Below are positions 1 through 15,343 of a DNA stretch of 64,000 nt, in pieces. Numbering within the stretch: position 1 is the stretch's first letter; each line of letters opens with the position of its first letter. Source of the DNA: Channallabes apus (taxonomy: Eukaryota > Chordata > Actinopteri > Siluriformes > Clariidae); contig CM060113.1 of the NCBI GenBank assembly GCA_030522415.1, positions 13,814,157 through 13,878,156 on the forward strand. The letters run 5' to 3'. Made by a program: the position numbers and the translations under genes. The notes below the pieces were generated by a model. It saw only the letters and a list, made by a program, of their open reading frames with translations, made no database searches and was not told where the DNA came from.

Positions 1-59
1 ATCATAGCTCTTCTGAAAGTTTATGCATAAGAAAACCTGATCATTCAGTACATTCATGT

Positions 60-280
60 AGTGAGCTGAACTAACTGAAGCACCCACAGATCATAAGCCT
101 CCAGATTCTTGTACAGTGGCCACGATGCATGATGGATGCATTGCTTCCCTTCTTACCCTGACGCACCCATGTGTTTTTAAAAACAGATGAAGGATTATAA
201 AGATCTTTGGAGTGGTGGAGGGTCAATCCAGAGTCATCAGACCACATGACTGTTTTCCAACCCTCCAAAGATCTTTATAA
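60..280 (-). pseudogene. Decayed Tc1-like transposase fragment
   Basis: A 65-codon minus-strand open frame contains WKTVMWSDDSGLTLHHSKDL and MHRGHCTRIWRLMICGCFS. These resemble the Tc1-family tracts around the first catalytic Asp (W-S-D-E-S) and the GG-x-M-x-WGCFS motif. The Asp is present but the following Glu is Asp, and the flanks show no terminal repeats. It is a short internal fragment. Confidence 0.55.
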
Positions 281-689
281 TCCTTTTATTTAAGTGCCTT
301 TTTTCCTGATTAGTCTCATTAACAGATTCTTAGGGCAACAAGTTGGTTTAATAACAACCCTGTAAGTTCTCATCACACTTTGCATGCAGAAATGCTCTTA
401 TTTTTACTGTTAAACATAGCTGTGATTCCTACTGTGAGTATTTCTTACCATGCATCTTTACTAAATATTTAAGTGATCTCCATTAATTTTTTTTCTGACC
501 ATCATTCATTCACAAAGTTGACGGTTCCGCACAGTCCTAACAGGTTTTAATAATTTGTGGGACAGTTCTTAACCCAATTTAAATCCCCAATTGCAAAACT
601 GCTTATGTTCGGTACTTGATGCATGCTATTAACTTGACCCTTCTGTATTGGTGACTTTTTTTTTTTTGCCCAGGTAGCGTACTTCCATA

Positions 690-1350
690 TGTTTGACGGT
701 TCTTTTGGGTAAGTGAGGCTTCTGGATCCCTACTCGGCTGACTAAGAATCCAAAAATGTTCTCCCTGAGAGCCAGTTGGACAAGCTAGAAGTTAAAAAGA
801 GTTGCCCTGGAGCAGTTTGGATCGAAAGTTGGTGCTTCTGGGCACTGACTGTGAAAGAAGGAGACCAACTCCTCCAGAGAACTTGGTAAACAAATGTAGC
901 TGGAGCCGTTCCTCTCCCAACATAAGGCCATGTGGCATGAATCTTACCATCCAAAATTTATGGATGATGTTGTCCATCTGGCAGAGAAACACATACAATA
1001 TACAGTATGCATTCACAAGCCTAAGAAACACAGGTCCCATGACATTTGCTTCATGCAACAAAAAGCCCATTGCACAACTGGGCAGCAGATGCCAGGTGAT
1101 GAAAGAGTTGTTGGTGTTTGCATGTCACCCTCTCTCTCTGTCTTTTTCTTCTACCCTCTTTTTATCAGGATCACATAAAAGAGGGCTGGGATGGGACCCT
1201 AGGCGGGCCTGTTTGCAGAAATCTGGGGCACATCTGGAAAGACTGCTCCAAATACAACTCGGACAGACGTTCCAATTGATGGCAATCATGCAGCCATCCT
1301 ACAACCAGGAAGTGTCATACAGAACACCAGGGACTAGACTTTAGTGGACT
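690..1350 (+). other. Possible decayed retroelement segment, unresolved
   Basis: Two overlapping plus-strand frames stay open (802..1344 and 930..1178). The second contains an H-x3-H tract followed by YTVCIHKP, which faintly resembles the zinc-binding start of a retroviral-type integrase with one Cys lost. Further on, frame shifts give CRNLGHIWKDC, faintly like a zinc knuckle. The order and frames are inconsistent, so this may be chance. No LTR was found. Confidence 0.2.
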
Positions 1351-2092
1351 GAGACTGTCCAGAGACTGTACAAGGATACTTGTTGGAGGTTAATTTGAGG
1401 TGCAGCTCTGTTGGTGCCAGCTGAAACTGAATAGAAGGCTTAACAGCGAGTTTCAGTTAATCTCTACCTTTTCAGACCGAGACATTAGGGTTACTAATTG
1501 GATGGAATTTAGTCAGTACTTAACAGTGGGCTTAGGACTGGGTGAATCCTGACAAGAAGTACGATCTGAAGTGTGTGTGGCCTTAGCAGTCGGTTTTTAA
1601 GGTGACTGAGAGGATAAGCTCTAAATGAATATGACTGGCTGTATCCAGTCAAACTCAACCTTAAAAAAAAACACACCATTTTGTGAACAGCATTGGAAGT
1701 CTTATGTTTTTTATCATTTATAGCAATCTAAGCCATACTTATAATGTGTACAAAGACACACACGCAACAAACCCCTCAACATGCTTTTGGACTGATGCGA
1801 GTATTCGAGTAAAAAAGGGTCATGTCACATCACATATTCCACTTATCCCACTAAGTCTGGTATCTGTGATTTCCTTATTATCTCATTAAGCACCTAGTGA
1901 TCCTTAGGGACCTTGGTTAGACTGCACGGTTTCCTGTACGGGGCAAAGAATATGAGTTTGTCACATGTTAAGCACAGGTTGGAAACACAAGACATGATGG
2001 TTTCACTCGTGGGAGAAATGTGTGTCTTACATGCTCATCTACTCCACCTATGGGATTCTAATAAGCACAAAGTTCCTCTAATAAGCACAAAT

Positions 2093-2694
2093 GCCTCTTT
2101 TCCACTGCATAGTACGGCACGACACGGTTCAGTTCAACTCACTTTGGTTCGGCGCAGTTCGGCTCGGTTTGCGCTTCCACTGCAGTTTAGTAATGCTTTA
2201 GAGTGGGCGGGATTATTCACGTGTCGTTTTAGTTGCGGCGCCTCTACTGCCGTGACATCATCGTAAACGTGCCACAAACAAACACACAACAATGGAGCAT
2301 ATCGACGGCATGGTGTTCTTCATTCTCGGCATGTGGATGTTTTTAACAGCGAGATGAAGGAGTTTGTTACAAAAGAGGCTGATGGCAGCCAAAGAAAATT
2401 TTTGGTTAATACAAAAAGGTGCGTGCGATCCTTCTCTGGCTGTTCTAAATATAGCGGTTTTGTTGTGTCTCGTGTCGCAAGTTCAGTGACGCAGTAATGA
2501 CGATTTTCTCTGGCCAATCATTGACCAGCGGAATTTACACGTCACGTTTTGGTAACGGTTCGGCGCGCTTGGAACCTCGGCTGAGGTGGTACTAAAAAAA
2601 GGACCAGGTACCAGGTACTGTTCCCAGTGGAAAACCCCCCAAAAGTGAGCTGAACTGAACCATGTCGTGCCGTACTATGCAGTGGAAAAGCGCC
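2093..2694. mobile_element. 602-bp non-autonomous DNA transposon (MITE) with about 50-bp terminal inverted repeats
   Basis: The left end (CTTTTCCACTGCATAGTACG) is repeated inverted at the right end (2645..2694) over about 50 bp, continuing through GGCACGAC and a GTTCAG/CTGAAC-rich stretch. The interior is more G+C-rich than the surroundings and has no transposase frame. The TIR type resembles fish PIF/Harbinger-like elements, but I cannot fix the superfamily, and no clear target duplication beyond a short A-rich match is visible. Confidence 0.75.
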
Positions 2695-3837
2695 AAAAGT
2701 GTGTCAGCACTAAATGACTGCTAGAAATGAATATGACATGGTGCTAGAGAGTCAACTACATTTAAATGTGGCTTTTTAATGCATCCTTTCTTACTTCATA
2801 ATGCATATCTGAAAAGATTTGCTGAAAGAACCTGAGGAATTCTTGTCAATTTCTGATATCTGAATGCCACAGTGAGGTGTCGAAAAATAATAATGTTGAT
2901 CATTTTCTTCACAGGTCATTATTTATGAATAATGCTATTCAGGTTTTCAACGATACAATAAAGGACAGTTCCCGAGGGTTCAGAGATTGCTGCCTTTTTG
3001 TTTCAAGGAAACCGAAGTGAACTGAATGCGTGTTTTGTTCTCACAAGGTCTGAACATCTCTGAAAAACATGAACCACAACACACATGCTTGCGTGATTAA
3101 GGAGAAACCTTGAAATCTTCTCTGTTGATGCGGCGAAACTTTTTTCAACTCACAATTCGCACGTTTTTCTCTCCAGACATTTTTTTTGGAATGCAGCACT
3201 GTAGAAGCTGCTTGTAGCTCTGATGTTATTGGAGCATAGATCATAGGACGGTGGATCATAGACAGTCGCTTGATAGTTTTTCACTCTTCATTATGGTCCA
3301 TAAGGATTGATCAGATTAGATGGAAAGACGGCTATCATTTATTAACACATGGTCCTACAGATTTGGCCGACATCACTATTCGGAACATTTTCAATAGGTA
3401 ACAAATCTGTCACTGCACATTTTCTTCTTGTTGTTATTATTGCTTTCTAATGGCAAGTACAATGTTATAACTATAGCCATACTGCCTCTAATGCTAATGT
3501 ATGATCTATGATCCAAACAGGGACGTATAGAGGTGGAGGTAGAATCATTGCAAACCAGTGATTGCTCAAAAGCAATCATTGCTAAATTGTCCTGATAATT
3601 GCCATCTTATTGCAATGACTTCTCTTCCAGAAAGAACAGCACAGCAATCTCCAGTGTATCAATTTCCTCCTCTCTTTTCAAATGTTTTTCCCCCCAGCAG
3701 CTTCAGGAGGCAATATCTCAATTACACCATTTGTTTATCCACTGTATTGCTTTCTTCTTGCTGATGTAAGTTTACACTTTCCTTCCATGATTCATGTACT
3801 GTAAAATATATCATGTTTACACTCTCATTACATACAG

Positions 3838-3900
3838 TATAATGCACTAATAGATAACCATAGGATGTAATATAATGAGGTTATCTATTAGTGCATTATA
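3838..3900. repeat. Perfect 22-bp inverted repeat with 19-nt loop
   Basis: Arms 3838..3859 and 3879..3900 are exact reverse complements (core TGCACTAATAGATAACC). They could fold as a hairpin or be the ends of a very small TA-flanked MITE. Confidence 0.85.
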
Positions 3901-4029
3901 TGTCCACAAGATTTTAGAGTGTTTCTGTGGGAGCTCGTGCTCAATCATTCTGTAGAACATTTATAAGATCAGGCACTGATGAAATAGTTATGAAATCTGG
4001 GAGAAAATATGCGTCAAAATGATCAGATT

Positions 4030-4290
4030 ATCAGTTGTCTTCACACCATGGCTTTATAGTCCTTGCTTTGTGCACTGGGGCACAGTCATGTTGGAACAGA
4101 AAAGAGCCTTCCCTAAACTGTTGCTACAAAGTTGGAAGGATAGCATTGTCCAAGATGTCTTCTCCTCTGCAGTAGAGGTATGTTTTGGTCTTGTCTGGGA
4201 TGGTCTTCATGGTTTCATCGTGGTGCTTGATGGGTTTTGCAAATGCACACGACGATACTGCTCTTGCAAGAACTATTTTCAGAAAGACTG
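4030..4290 (-). pseudogene. Chimeric Tc1-like transposase fragment
   Basis: The minus-strand frame reads KTYLYCRGEDILDNAILPTL, and the DNA further 3' corresponds to the FLFQHD...APVHKA region typical of one fish Tc1 family (catalytic Asp neighbourhood). The upstream half corresponds to an N-terminal part of a Tc1 protein, joined directly to the later part at the CTGCAGAGG tract, so the middle is deleted. Confidence 0.55.
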
Positions 4291-4305
4291 TCTTAAAATA
4301 ACAAC

Positions 4306-4325
4306 TGTTGTTGTTGTTGTTATTA
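4306..4325. repeat. (GTT)n microsatellite
   Basis: About six GTT units in tandem. Confidence 0.9.
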
Positions 4326-4442
4326 CATAAATAATGCCTAATTCCATATGTGTTATTCCATAGTTTCAAAATTCCCAGTGTTGTTGTAGAATGTAGAAAT
4401 ACATCATTAAACAAAAACAAAGAAAAACATAAAGAAATATGT

Positions 4443-4491
4443 TTATATACATACAGTATATATATATACTGTATATATATATATATATATA
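4443..4491. repeat. (TA)n tract at the left border of the Tc1 element
   Basis: Alternating TA interrupted by ACTGTA units. With 6115..6142 it shows that the Tc1 element inserted into a TA repeat. Confidence 0.9.
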
Positions 4492-6111
4492 CAGTGGTGT
4501 GAAAAACTATTTGCCCCCCTCCTGATTTCTTATTCTTTTGCATGTTTGTCACACAAAATGTTTCTGATCATCAAACACATTTAACTATTAGTCAAAGATA
4601 ACACAAGTAAACAGAAAATGCAGTTTTTAAATGAGGGGTTTTATTATTTAGGGAGAAAAAAAATCCAAACCTACATGGCCCTGTGTGAAAAAGTAATTGC
4701 CCCCTGAACCTAATAACTGGTTGGGCCACCCTTAGCAGCAATAACTGCAATCAAGCGTTTGCGATAACTTGCAACAAGTCTTTTACAGCGCTCTGGAGGA
4801 ATTTTGGCCCACTCATCTTTGCAGAATTGTTGTAATTCAGCTTTATTTGAGGGTTTTCTAGCATGAACCGCCTTTTTAAGGTCATGCCACAACATCTCAA
4901 TAGGATTCAGGTCAGGACTTTGACTAGGCCACTCCAAAGTCTTCATTTTGTTTTTCTTCAGCCATTCAGAGGTGGATTTGCTGGTGTGTTTTGGGTCATT
5001 GTTCTGCTGCAGCACCCAAGATCGCTTCAGCTTGAGTTGACGAACAGATGGCCGGACATTCTCCTTCAGGATTTTTTGGTAGACAGTAGAATTCATGGTT
5101 CCATCTATCACAGCAAGCCTTCCAGGTCCTGAAGCAGCAAAACAACCCCAGACCATCACACTACCACCACCATATTTTACTGTTGGTATGATGTTCTTTT
5201 TCTGAAATGCCGTGTTGCTTTTTTACGCCAGATGTAGCGGGACACGTACCTTCCAAAAAGTTCAACTTTTGTCTCGTCGGTCCACAAGGTATTTTCCCAA
5301 AAGTCTTGGCAATCATTGAGATGTTTTTTAGCAAAATTGAGATGAGCCTTAATGTTCTTTTTGCTTAAAAGTGGTTTGTGCCTTGGAAATCTGCCATGCA
5401 GGCCGTTTTTGCCCAGTCTCTTTCTTATGGTGGAGTCGTGAACACTGACCTTAATTGAGGCAAGTGAGGCCTGCAGTTCTTTAGATGTTGTCCTGAGGTC
5501 TTTTGTGGCCTCTCGGATGAGTCGTCTCTGCGCTCTTGGGGTAATTTTGGTCGGCCGGCCACTCCTGGGAAGGTTTACCACTGTTCCATGTTTTTGCCAT
5601 TTGTGGATAATGGCTCTCATTGTGGTTCGCTGGAGTCCCAAAGCTTTAGAAATGGATTTATAACCTTTACCAGACTGATAGTAACAAAATTACTTTTGTT
5701 CTCATTTGTTCCAGAATTTCTTTGGATCTTGGCATGATGTCTAGCTTTTGAGGTGCTTTTGGTCTACTTCTCTGTGTCAGGTAGCTCCTATTTAAGTGAT
5801 TTCTTGATTGAAACAGGTGTGGCAGTAATCAGGCCTGGGGGTGACTACAGAAATTGAACTCAGGTGTGATAAACCACAGTTAAGTTATTTTTTAACAAGG
5901 GGGGCAATCACTTTTTCACACAGGGCCATGTAGATTTGGAGTTTTTTTTCTCCCTTAATAACGTAAACCTTCATTTAAAAACTGCATTTTGTGTTCAATT
6001 ATGTTATCTTTGACTAATAGTTAACGGTTTTTGATGAGCAGAAACATTTAAGTGTGACAAACATGCAAAAGAATAAGAAATCAGGAAGGGGGCAAATAGT
6101 TTTTCACACCA

Positions 6112-6114
<3 letters not shown>
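4492..6114 (-). mobile_element. Near-complete Tc1-like transposon, 1623 bp, IR/DR type
   Basis: The ends are CAGTGGTGTGAAAAACTATT and its inverse, flanked by TA on both sides as expected for Tc1/mariner. Inside each TIR a second copy of the motif (GTGTGAAAAAGTAATTGCCCC-like, about 4684..4704 and 5900..5925) gives the two direct repeats per end of the IR/DR subgroup. The transposase lies on the minus strand between the TIRs and is broken (separate entry). The family looks like one widely spread in fish and possibly transferred between vertebrates; that is family knowledge, not seen here. Confidence 0.95.
4710..5735 (-). pseudogene. Tc1 transposase pseudogene (two frameshifts, catalytic Asp to Asn)
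   Basis: It would be a DD34E transposase of about 340 residues. The start ATG is at 5735..5733. The frame is lost near 5685 by a one-base shift, leading to a stop near 5667. The frame holding the paired-like HTH (LQRTTMRAIIHKWQKHG, GRPTKITPRAQRRL) runs from 5641 to about 5215, where a second one-base shift occurs in a K/A tract. The last frame (MMVWGCFAASGPGRLAVIDG onward) runs to a stop at 4710. The first catalytic Asp (LWTDET, 5276..5278) and the Glu (NPIEMLW, 4896..4898) are present. The second Asp is AAC (Asn) at 5001..5003 in LQQNNDPKHTS. The copy is inactive. Confidence 0.93.

Positions 6115-6142
<28 letters not shown>
6115..6142. repeat. (TA)n tract right of the Tc1 element
   Basis: About 14 TA units; continuation of the repeat at 4443..4491 interrupted by Tc1. 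Confidence 0.95.
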
Positions 6143-7093
6143 ATGTGTTTTCAAAAAGTCCCGGAAAAGCTGCTTGAAATTTTCCCAGAACTAAATTTGT
6201 GTTTTTATCGCCAGCTTTAAAGATGAGCTTTAAAAACACATTATTCGATGGTTAACATCAGATACACACAGTCCGACAGACTGGTGGCGCCAAACCAGAG
6301 CGCATCAACGCACTACTACTTACGCCTAAACTCCTTTTGATACAACTACTATTTTATACGATTCACATTTTGTCCTTTTGTGTGTTTTTTATTTTTATGA
6401 AACAAAAGACAGAATATTTACTGTGCACTCACATGTTAAAACAATGCATGCACAGCTGCCGTATTTAGAGGCTCATCTGTTCCACCCATATTATACCCGT
6501 AATACACTCTATATTTCACTTTGGGCTGCCTCTTAACATTAGGCATTATCGATTTGTACCTTGCTCAGGAACAATTTCTCCGCACACCCTGGTGTTCACA
6601 TTATTTTTGTTCTCCGTACATACTTGCGTGTATGTACACTCTCCGATACAGCAGGTGGCAGTATGCATTATTTGGTTTGTGAGTCACCATTAAACAAAAA
6701 AGAAAGAAGAGAAGAAAAAAACGGTGATGTTAACTTTTGCACTATGCCTAACATTATTGATAATTCATAAAACAATGTCAAGAGCGTGCCTTCCTACTTC
6801 ATCAGCTATGGCTGTGCAGGTCAAAAGAGGAGACTGGCGTGTACTACGTGGACACAGAGATTTCGGACAAGGCTGACGACACTGATGACGTCGTATCTAA
6901 AAAGCGATCTACTCATTGACCTATGTCACACACAGATGATGTGAGAAGAAGACAGAGTCCTATTAGCCAGATCTGCATAAGTAAAGAATAGATTTTTTCA
7001 AAATGCTAGTATAGTACTATCTTCAAAACTCGTGGTACTTATAGTACCTGTATACTATGCTGGGCCATCCCTGGGACTGTTGGTGCCCTAGTC

Positions 7094-8054
7094 CAGTGGT
7101 TCCCAAACTTTCAAGCCAGCGACCCCTAATTGAAGATCAACAAGATCTCGTGACCCCCACTATCAAAAACAAGCAATAAACATAAGCTGTTCACAGTATT
7201 TTGACTACATTTATTATACATCTAAATAATTTTGGCTTACCTTTCAATGGGAAGTGTGTACTGTACTTGTTTTTGGCAGCACAAAAGCTTCATTCGTGGC
7301 CTGATGGTGGATACAGCTACCCGCATATCATCTTCCACATCATGACGTGAGCTGTATTTATTTTTTATATACTGTATGTAACAGCGGAAAAATACTGCTC
7401 ACACAAATTTGTAGATCCAAATTGAACAGTACATCCACTGCTGCGCGGGACAACTCGTGTATTCGGTTGCTACCGCAACTTACTGAATACTGATACTGCA
7501 CTTTATGAATTCTTCCTCATATTTCTGACGTTTCCTACTTTGGTCTGACGGGGTCTTGCTCTTTTGCTTGGTCGATGTACATGGTTCCGATGACTCAGAC
7601 AAACAATTTCCTTAACATTTTTAGATTTGCGAATAACAAATTTATCCATCTCGGCAGTTGCGGTTTTCACGTGCAGTTGTGCGCTGTAGCAATAACTAGT
7701 GAGCCAGTCGCTGCACAGTTTTTAACACTCAATTTAAACACTCAAACACAATCAGTAATATCTTTACAAATCAGAAAATATTTATTTATAGCATTTACTT
7801 GTAATCAGGCCTGGACTGACCATAGGGCATACCGGGCAATGCCCAGTGGGCCGACGCACTCCCCCCCCCCTCCCCGGCCGTTGCTCTGAACTGAATGCCT
7901 GGGCCGTTTTTTGGTCCCAGTCCAGACCTGCTTGTAATACTGAAAAGTGTGTATTATAATCACAAAAATATATATTTTTTAATCCCTCTCGCGACCCCTT
8001 GAAATTATTCTGCGACCCCCAGAGGGGTCGTGACCCCCAGTTTGGGAACCACTG
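7094..8054. mobile_element. hAT-like non-autonomous element, 961 bp, with 8-bp target duplication
   Basis: The ends CAGTGGTTCCCAAAC and GTTTGGGAACCACTG are perfect inverted repeats. The flanks are an exact 8-bp duplication CCCTAGTC (7086..7093 and 8055..8062), diagnostic of hAT insertion. Subterminal tracts (CGACCCC repeats) resemble the Charlie/ZBED class. No transposase frame is present. A smaller element is nested inside at 7806..7930. Confidence 0.92.
7806..7930. mobile_element. 125-bp MITE nested inside the hAT-like element
   Basis: The ends CAGGCCTGGACTG and CAGTCCAGACCTG are imperfect inverted repeats, flanked by an exact 8-bp duplication CTTGTAAT (7798..7805 and 7931..7938). This points to a second hAT-type insertion, later than its host. 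Confidence 0.9.
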
Positions 8055-8062
8055 CCCTAGTC

Positions 8063-9797
8063 TATGTTTGGCAAACAGAGCTGGATATTCAAAATGCTAC
8101 TCTGTTTAATTTCTGTCATTTTTATCCAGGTGCAGTTGAGGAATTGAGCCATACATGCAGTAATAGTTTATTCCTAAGCGCCTGGCGCTGAGCTGCATTA
8201 CTAATGCACAGATCGCCAACATCACACGTCAGACAGAAGCTGTTATACATTTAATAAAAACCACGAAAGAGGGATTGTTATAAAACTTAGGCAAATAATT
8301 TTTCAGGATAAAAACACTTATTATCATTAAACGTGATTTAGAACAGGAGATTTTGCACAAGAGAGGTGAATCATTCACAGTGCGCGGAAAACACAGGCAG
8401 CTGATGTATAAAGTTAGACTCCTTGGGTTGCAAATGTTAACTAGTCAAAGAAATAAACTATTTCAAATCCATATATCTCCATATAACAAACGTGCAACAA
8501 ACTCATATTCCCATACTTGGTCTGAAAATTATCATCTTCATCCCTAGTGTTTTCCTAAGTACTGTAGTACGGTATGTGTGGGCTTATGCAGTCGGAAAAA
8601 GAAGGGAAAATTATATCATTATATGAATAGATCAGGATTAGTAAATGTACTATGGAATAACATACACCTTTCAGGAAAAGCTCTAGGTTTATCACGGTGT
8701 TGTTATAGCATAGATCAATATAGACTCAGACTCTGTAACAAGCCACTTTGTTAGCTTAGCCTAAGTTAATTAGAATATTGGCGGCAACTCTTCTATCGGT
8801 AGCTGGGCTTAAACTAAGAGGCTATTGAAAACAGAGAGGGGTGCAGTTACACAAACCGTGCATGAGCTCTTTTAAACCGCAGTGGGACTGACCGTGGTCT
8901 TTGCTGAGACAAAGCCAAAAGACGAAGGATGTAATTAGCTCCAATCCTGGGAAAGAACAGGTTGGCCTTGTGTAATGGGGCCAGCTGACGTTTAAGCGTG
9001 GTCTTCTCTTTGTCTGAGGGCACTGGCTTGCAAATTCCCCTCATTAAGATGCAGCAGTGTCTTGAAGTATTTCTTTTTTATTTATTTACCAAGCTTTACA
9101 TCATGTGAAAAATGTGGTTTAAGGCAAAATAAAACAAAGTAAAAGGTACAAGTATTATTTCAGTGCTTGTAACTTTTAGTGAAGGCACTGCTAATTGAAT
9201 TTTCATTCAAGCAAATACACCTCAATTACGATACCTTCCATGAATGAATAAATCACTAAACACGATTAACGTTACAGTGCTAATGATGTGTAAATGAATA
9301 GTATACGTAAACATGCTATTGCTGTTTTGACAGTATAACCCGAATCACTAAATTGAGGCACGAGTGGACGGGCTGTCGTTTTCTGCACATAAGTAAAAAT
9401 TTTTTCCCTTCTGTTTGATCTGAATTCATGTCAAGGCGACTCAGGTGAATGAAAACAACAAAACGAGAAAAGAAACGAAAATATTGTACTCAAAAGAGAC
9501 TGACAATGGGTAAAAAGAAACCCTGAATAACAGTGTTCCTCTTCAGCACAGAATAGCATGTGTAGTGTTTTAGTGTAGACAAAAAAAAAAGCTCCTGAAA
9601 AGAAGGAAATGATGTGAAAAAACAACTGGATGGGGATAGAATGGTAACACAACTGTCTCTATAAAAACAGTGGATTTTCTAGTCAGGTTTTTAATTTTTT
9701 TAATCACAAAGTTGAGCTGGTGTAGCTGGAAAAGTGGCAAGAGACATGGGTTAAAAATTCACACTAGCTTAAGACTAGACATAAGACTAGTTCTTGA
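8063..9797. other. Intron sequence without recognised features
   Basis: Unique-looking A+T-rich DNA. Short open frames on both strands have no recognisable domain. Nothing further seen. Confidence 0.5.
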
Positions 9798-9812
9798 TTT
9801 CTAATCAATCAT

Positions 9813-10201
9813 TCATTCTTTTCATTCATTCATTCATTTTCTATACCGCTTAATCCTGTGTTCAGGGTCGCGGGGGGCCTGGAGCCTATCCCAGGAGACT
9901 TCGGGCACTAGGCGGGGTACACCCTGGACAGGGTGCCAATCCAGCGCAGAGCACACACACATACACACACACTCACACACCCAATCACACACTGCGGGCA
10001 ATTTAGGAACGCCAATTAGCCTAACCTGCACATCTTTGGACTGTGGGAGGAAACCGGAGTACCCGGAGGAAACCCACCAAGCACGGGGAGAACATGCAAA
10101 CTCCATGCACACAGAGACGGGAATCGAGCCTGGCCGGGGAATCGAACCCAGACCCTGGAGGTGCAAGGCGACAGTGCTAACCAGTACACCACCGCGCCGC
10201 C
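9813..10201 (-). mobile_element. tRNA-derived SINE, full length, with 15-bp target duplication
   Basis: Read on the minus strand it starts GGCGGCGCGGTGGTG with a tRNA-like A box and the B box GGTTCGATTCC. It then has the conserved CCGGTTTCCTCCCACAGTCC core, an internal (TG)n, and ends in a TGAA repeat. TTTCTAATCAATCAT occurs at 9798..9812 and 10202..10216, an exact target-site duplication, so this is a young retroposed copy. Apparent peptides in it are not genes. Confidence 0.93.
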
Positions 10202-10216
10202 TTTCTAATCAATCAT

Positions 10217-14800
<4,584 letters not shown>

Positions 14801-14803
14801 TTG

Positions 14804-15000
14804 TATACTTACATTTACATTTAGTCATTTGGCAGATGCTCTTATCCAGAGCGACTTACATTTTTATCTCATTACACATCTGAGCAGTTGAGGGCCTTGC
14901 TCAAGGGCCCAACAGTGGCAACTTGGTGGTCATGGGATTTGAACCTGGGACCTTCTGAACCATAGTCCAATGCCTTAACCACTGAGCTACACCTGGCTCC
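14804..15000 (-). mobile_element. tRNA-derived SINE of a second family
   Basis: Read on the minus strand, a head with TAGCTCAGTGGTTAAGGCAT (A-box-like) and GGTTCAAATCCCA (B box) is followed by a tail containing TAAGTCGCTCTGGATAAGAG and ending near CTAAATGTAAATG. This tail is common in fish SINE/LINE 3' ends. Confidence 0.8.
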
Positions 15001-15117
15001 GCTCTATCCATCAGCTCTATCCATCCAACTAGGTGTCTCTGTAGTCCAAATAGGGACAGTGGAGGCCGATGGTGAACGCTATATTTGTTCCCATTTTTAC
15101 GATCATGGTAGAACCTC

Positions 15118-15190
15118 CAGTCAACGTCTACACATAGATGTACACACTACGGGCAATTTGGAAAGGTCAATTAGCATAATGTGCAAATTT
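15118..15190 (-). mobile_element. Fragment of the main SINE family
   Basis: CACACTACGGGCAATTTGG followed by the TCAATTAGCATAA tract matches the middle of the full-length SINE copies. Confidence 0.5.
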
Positions 15191-15329
15191 AAATAGAGTA
15201 CGTCCACTTCTATTAAATTAATATTTTACTTAGGGTATCTTTGCTTTCACTTAAGTACAGGATTTGTATACTTTAACCAGCACTCTTAATAAATAAATAG
15301 ATAAATGAATTACTAAAAAAAATCTGAAC

Positions 15330-15343
15330 CCCCCCCCCCCCCA
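15330..15343. repeat. Poly-C run
   Basis: Fourteen C with no interruption. Confidence 0.9.

Noticed and set aside
4124..4552. 142-codon minus-strand frame as a gene
   Set aside because: It fuses a Tc1 fragment, a GTT repeat and a TA repeat; only the Tc1 part is meaningful.
6140..6250. Possible short inverted repeat TGTGTTTTCAAAAAG / CTTTAAAAACACA
   Set aside because: The match is imperfect and short; no target duplication could be defined.
14804..15000. tRNA gene candidates in the SINE heads
   Set aside because: A- and B-box words are present but cloverleaf stems do not close and all are followed by SINE bodies.
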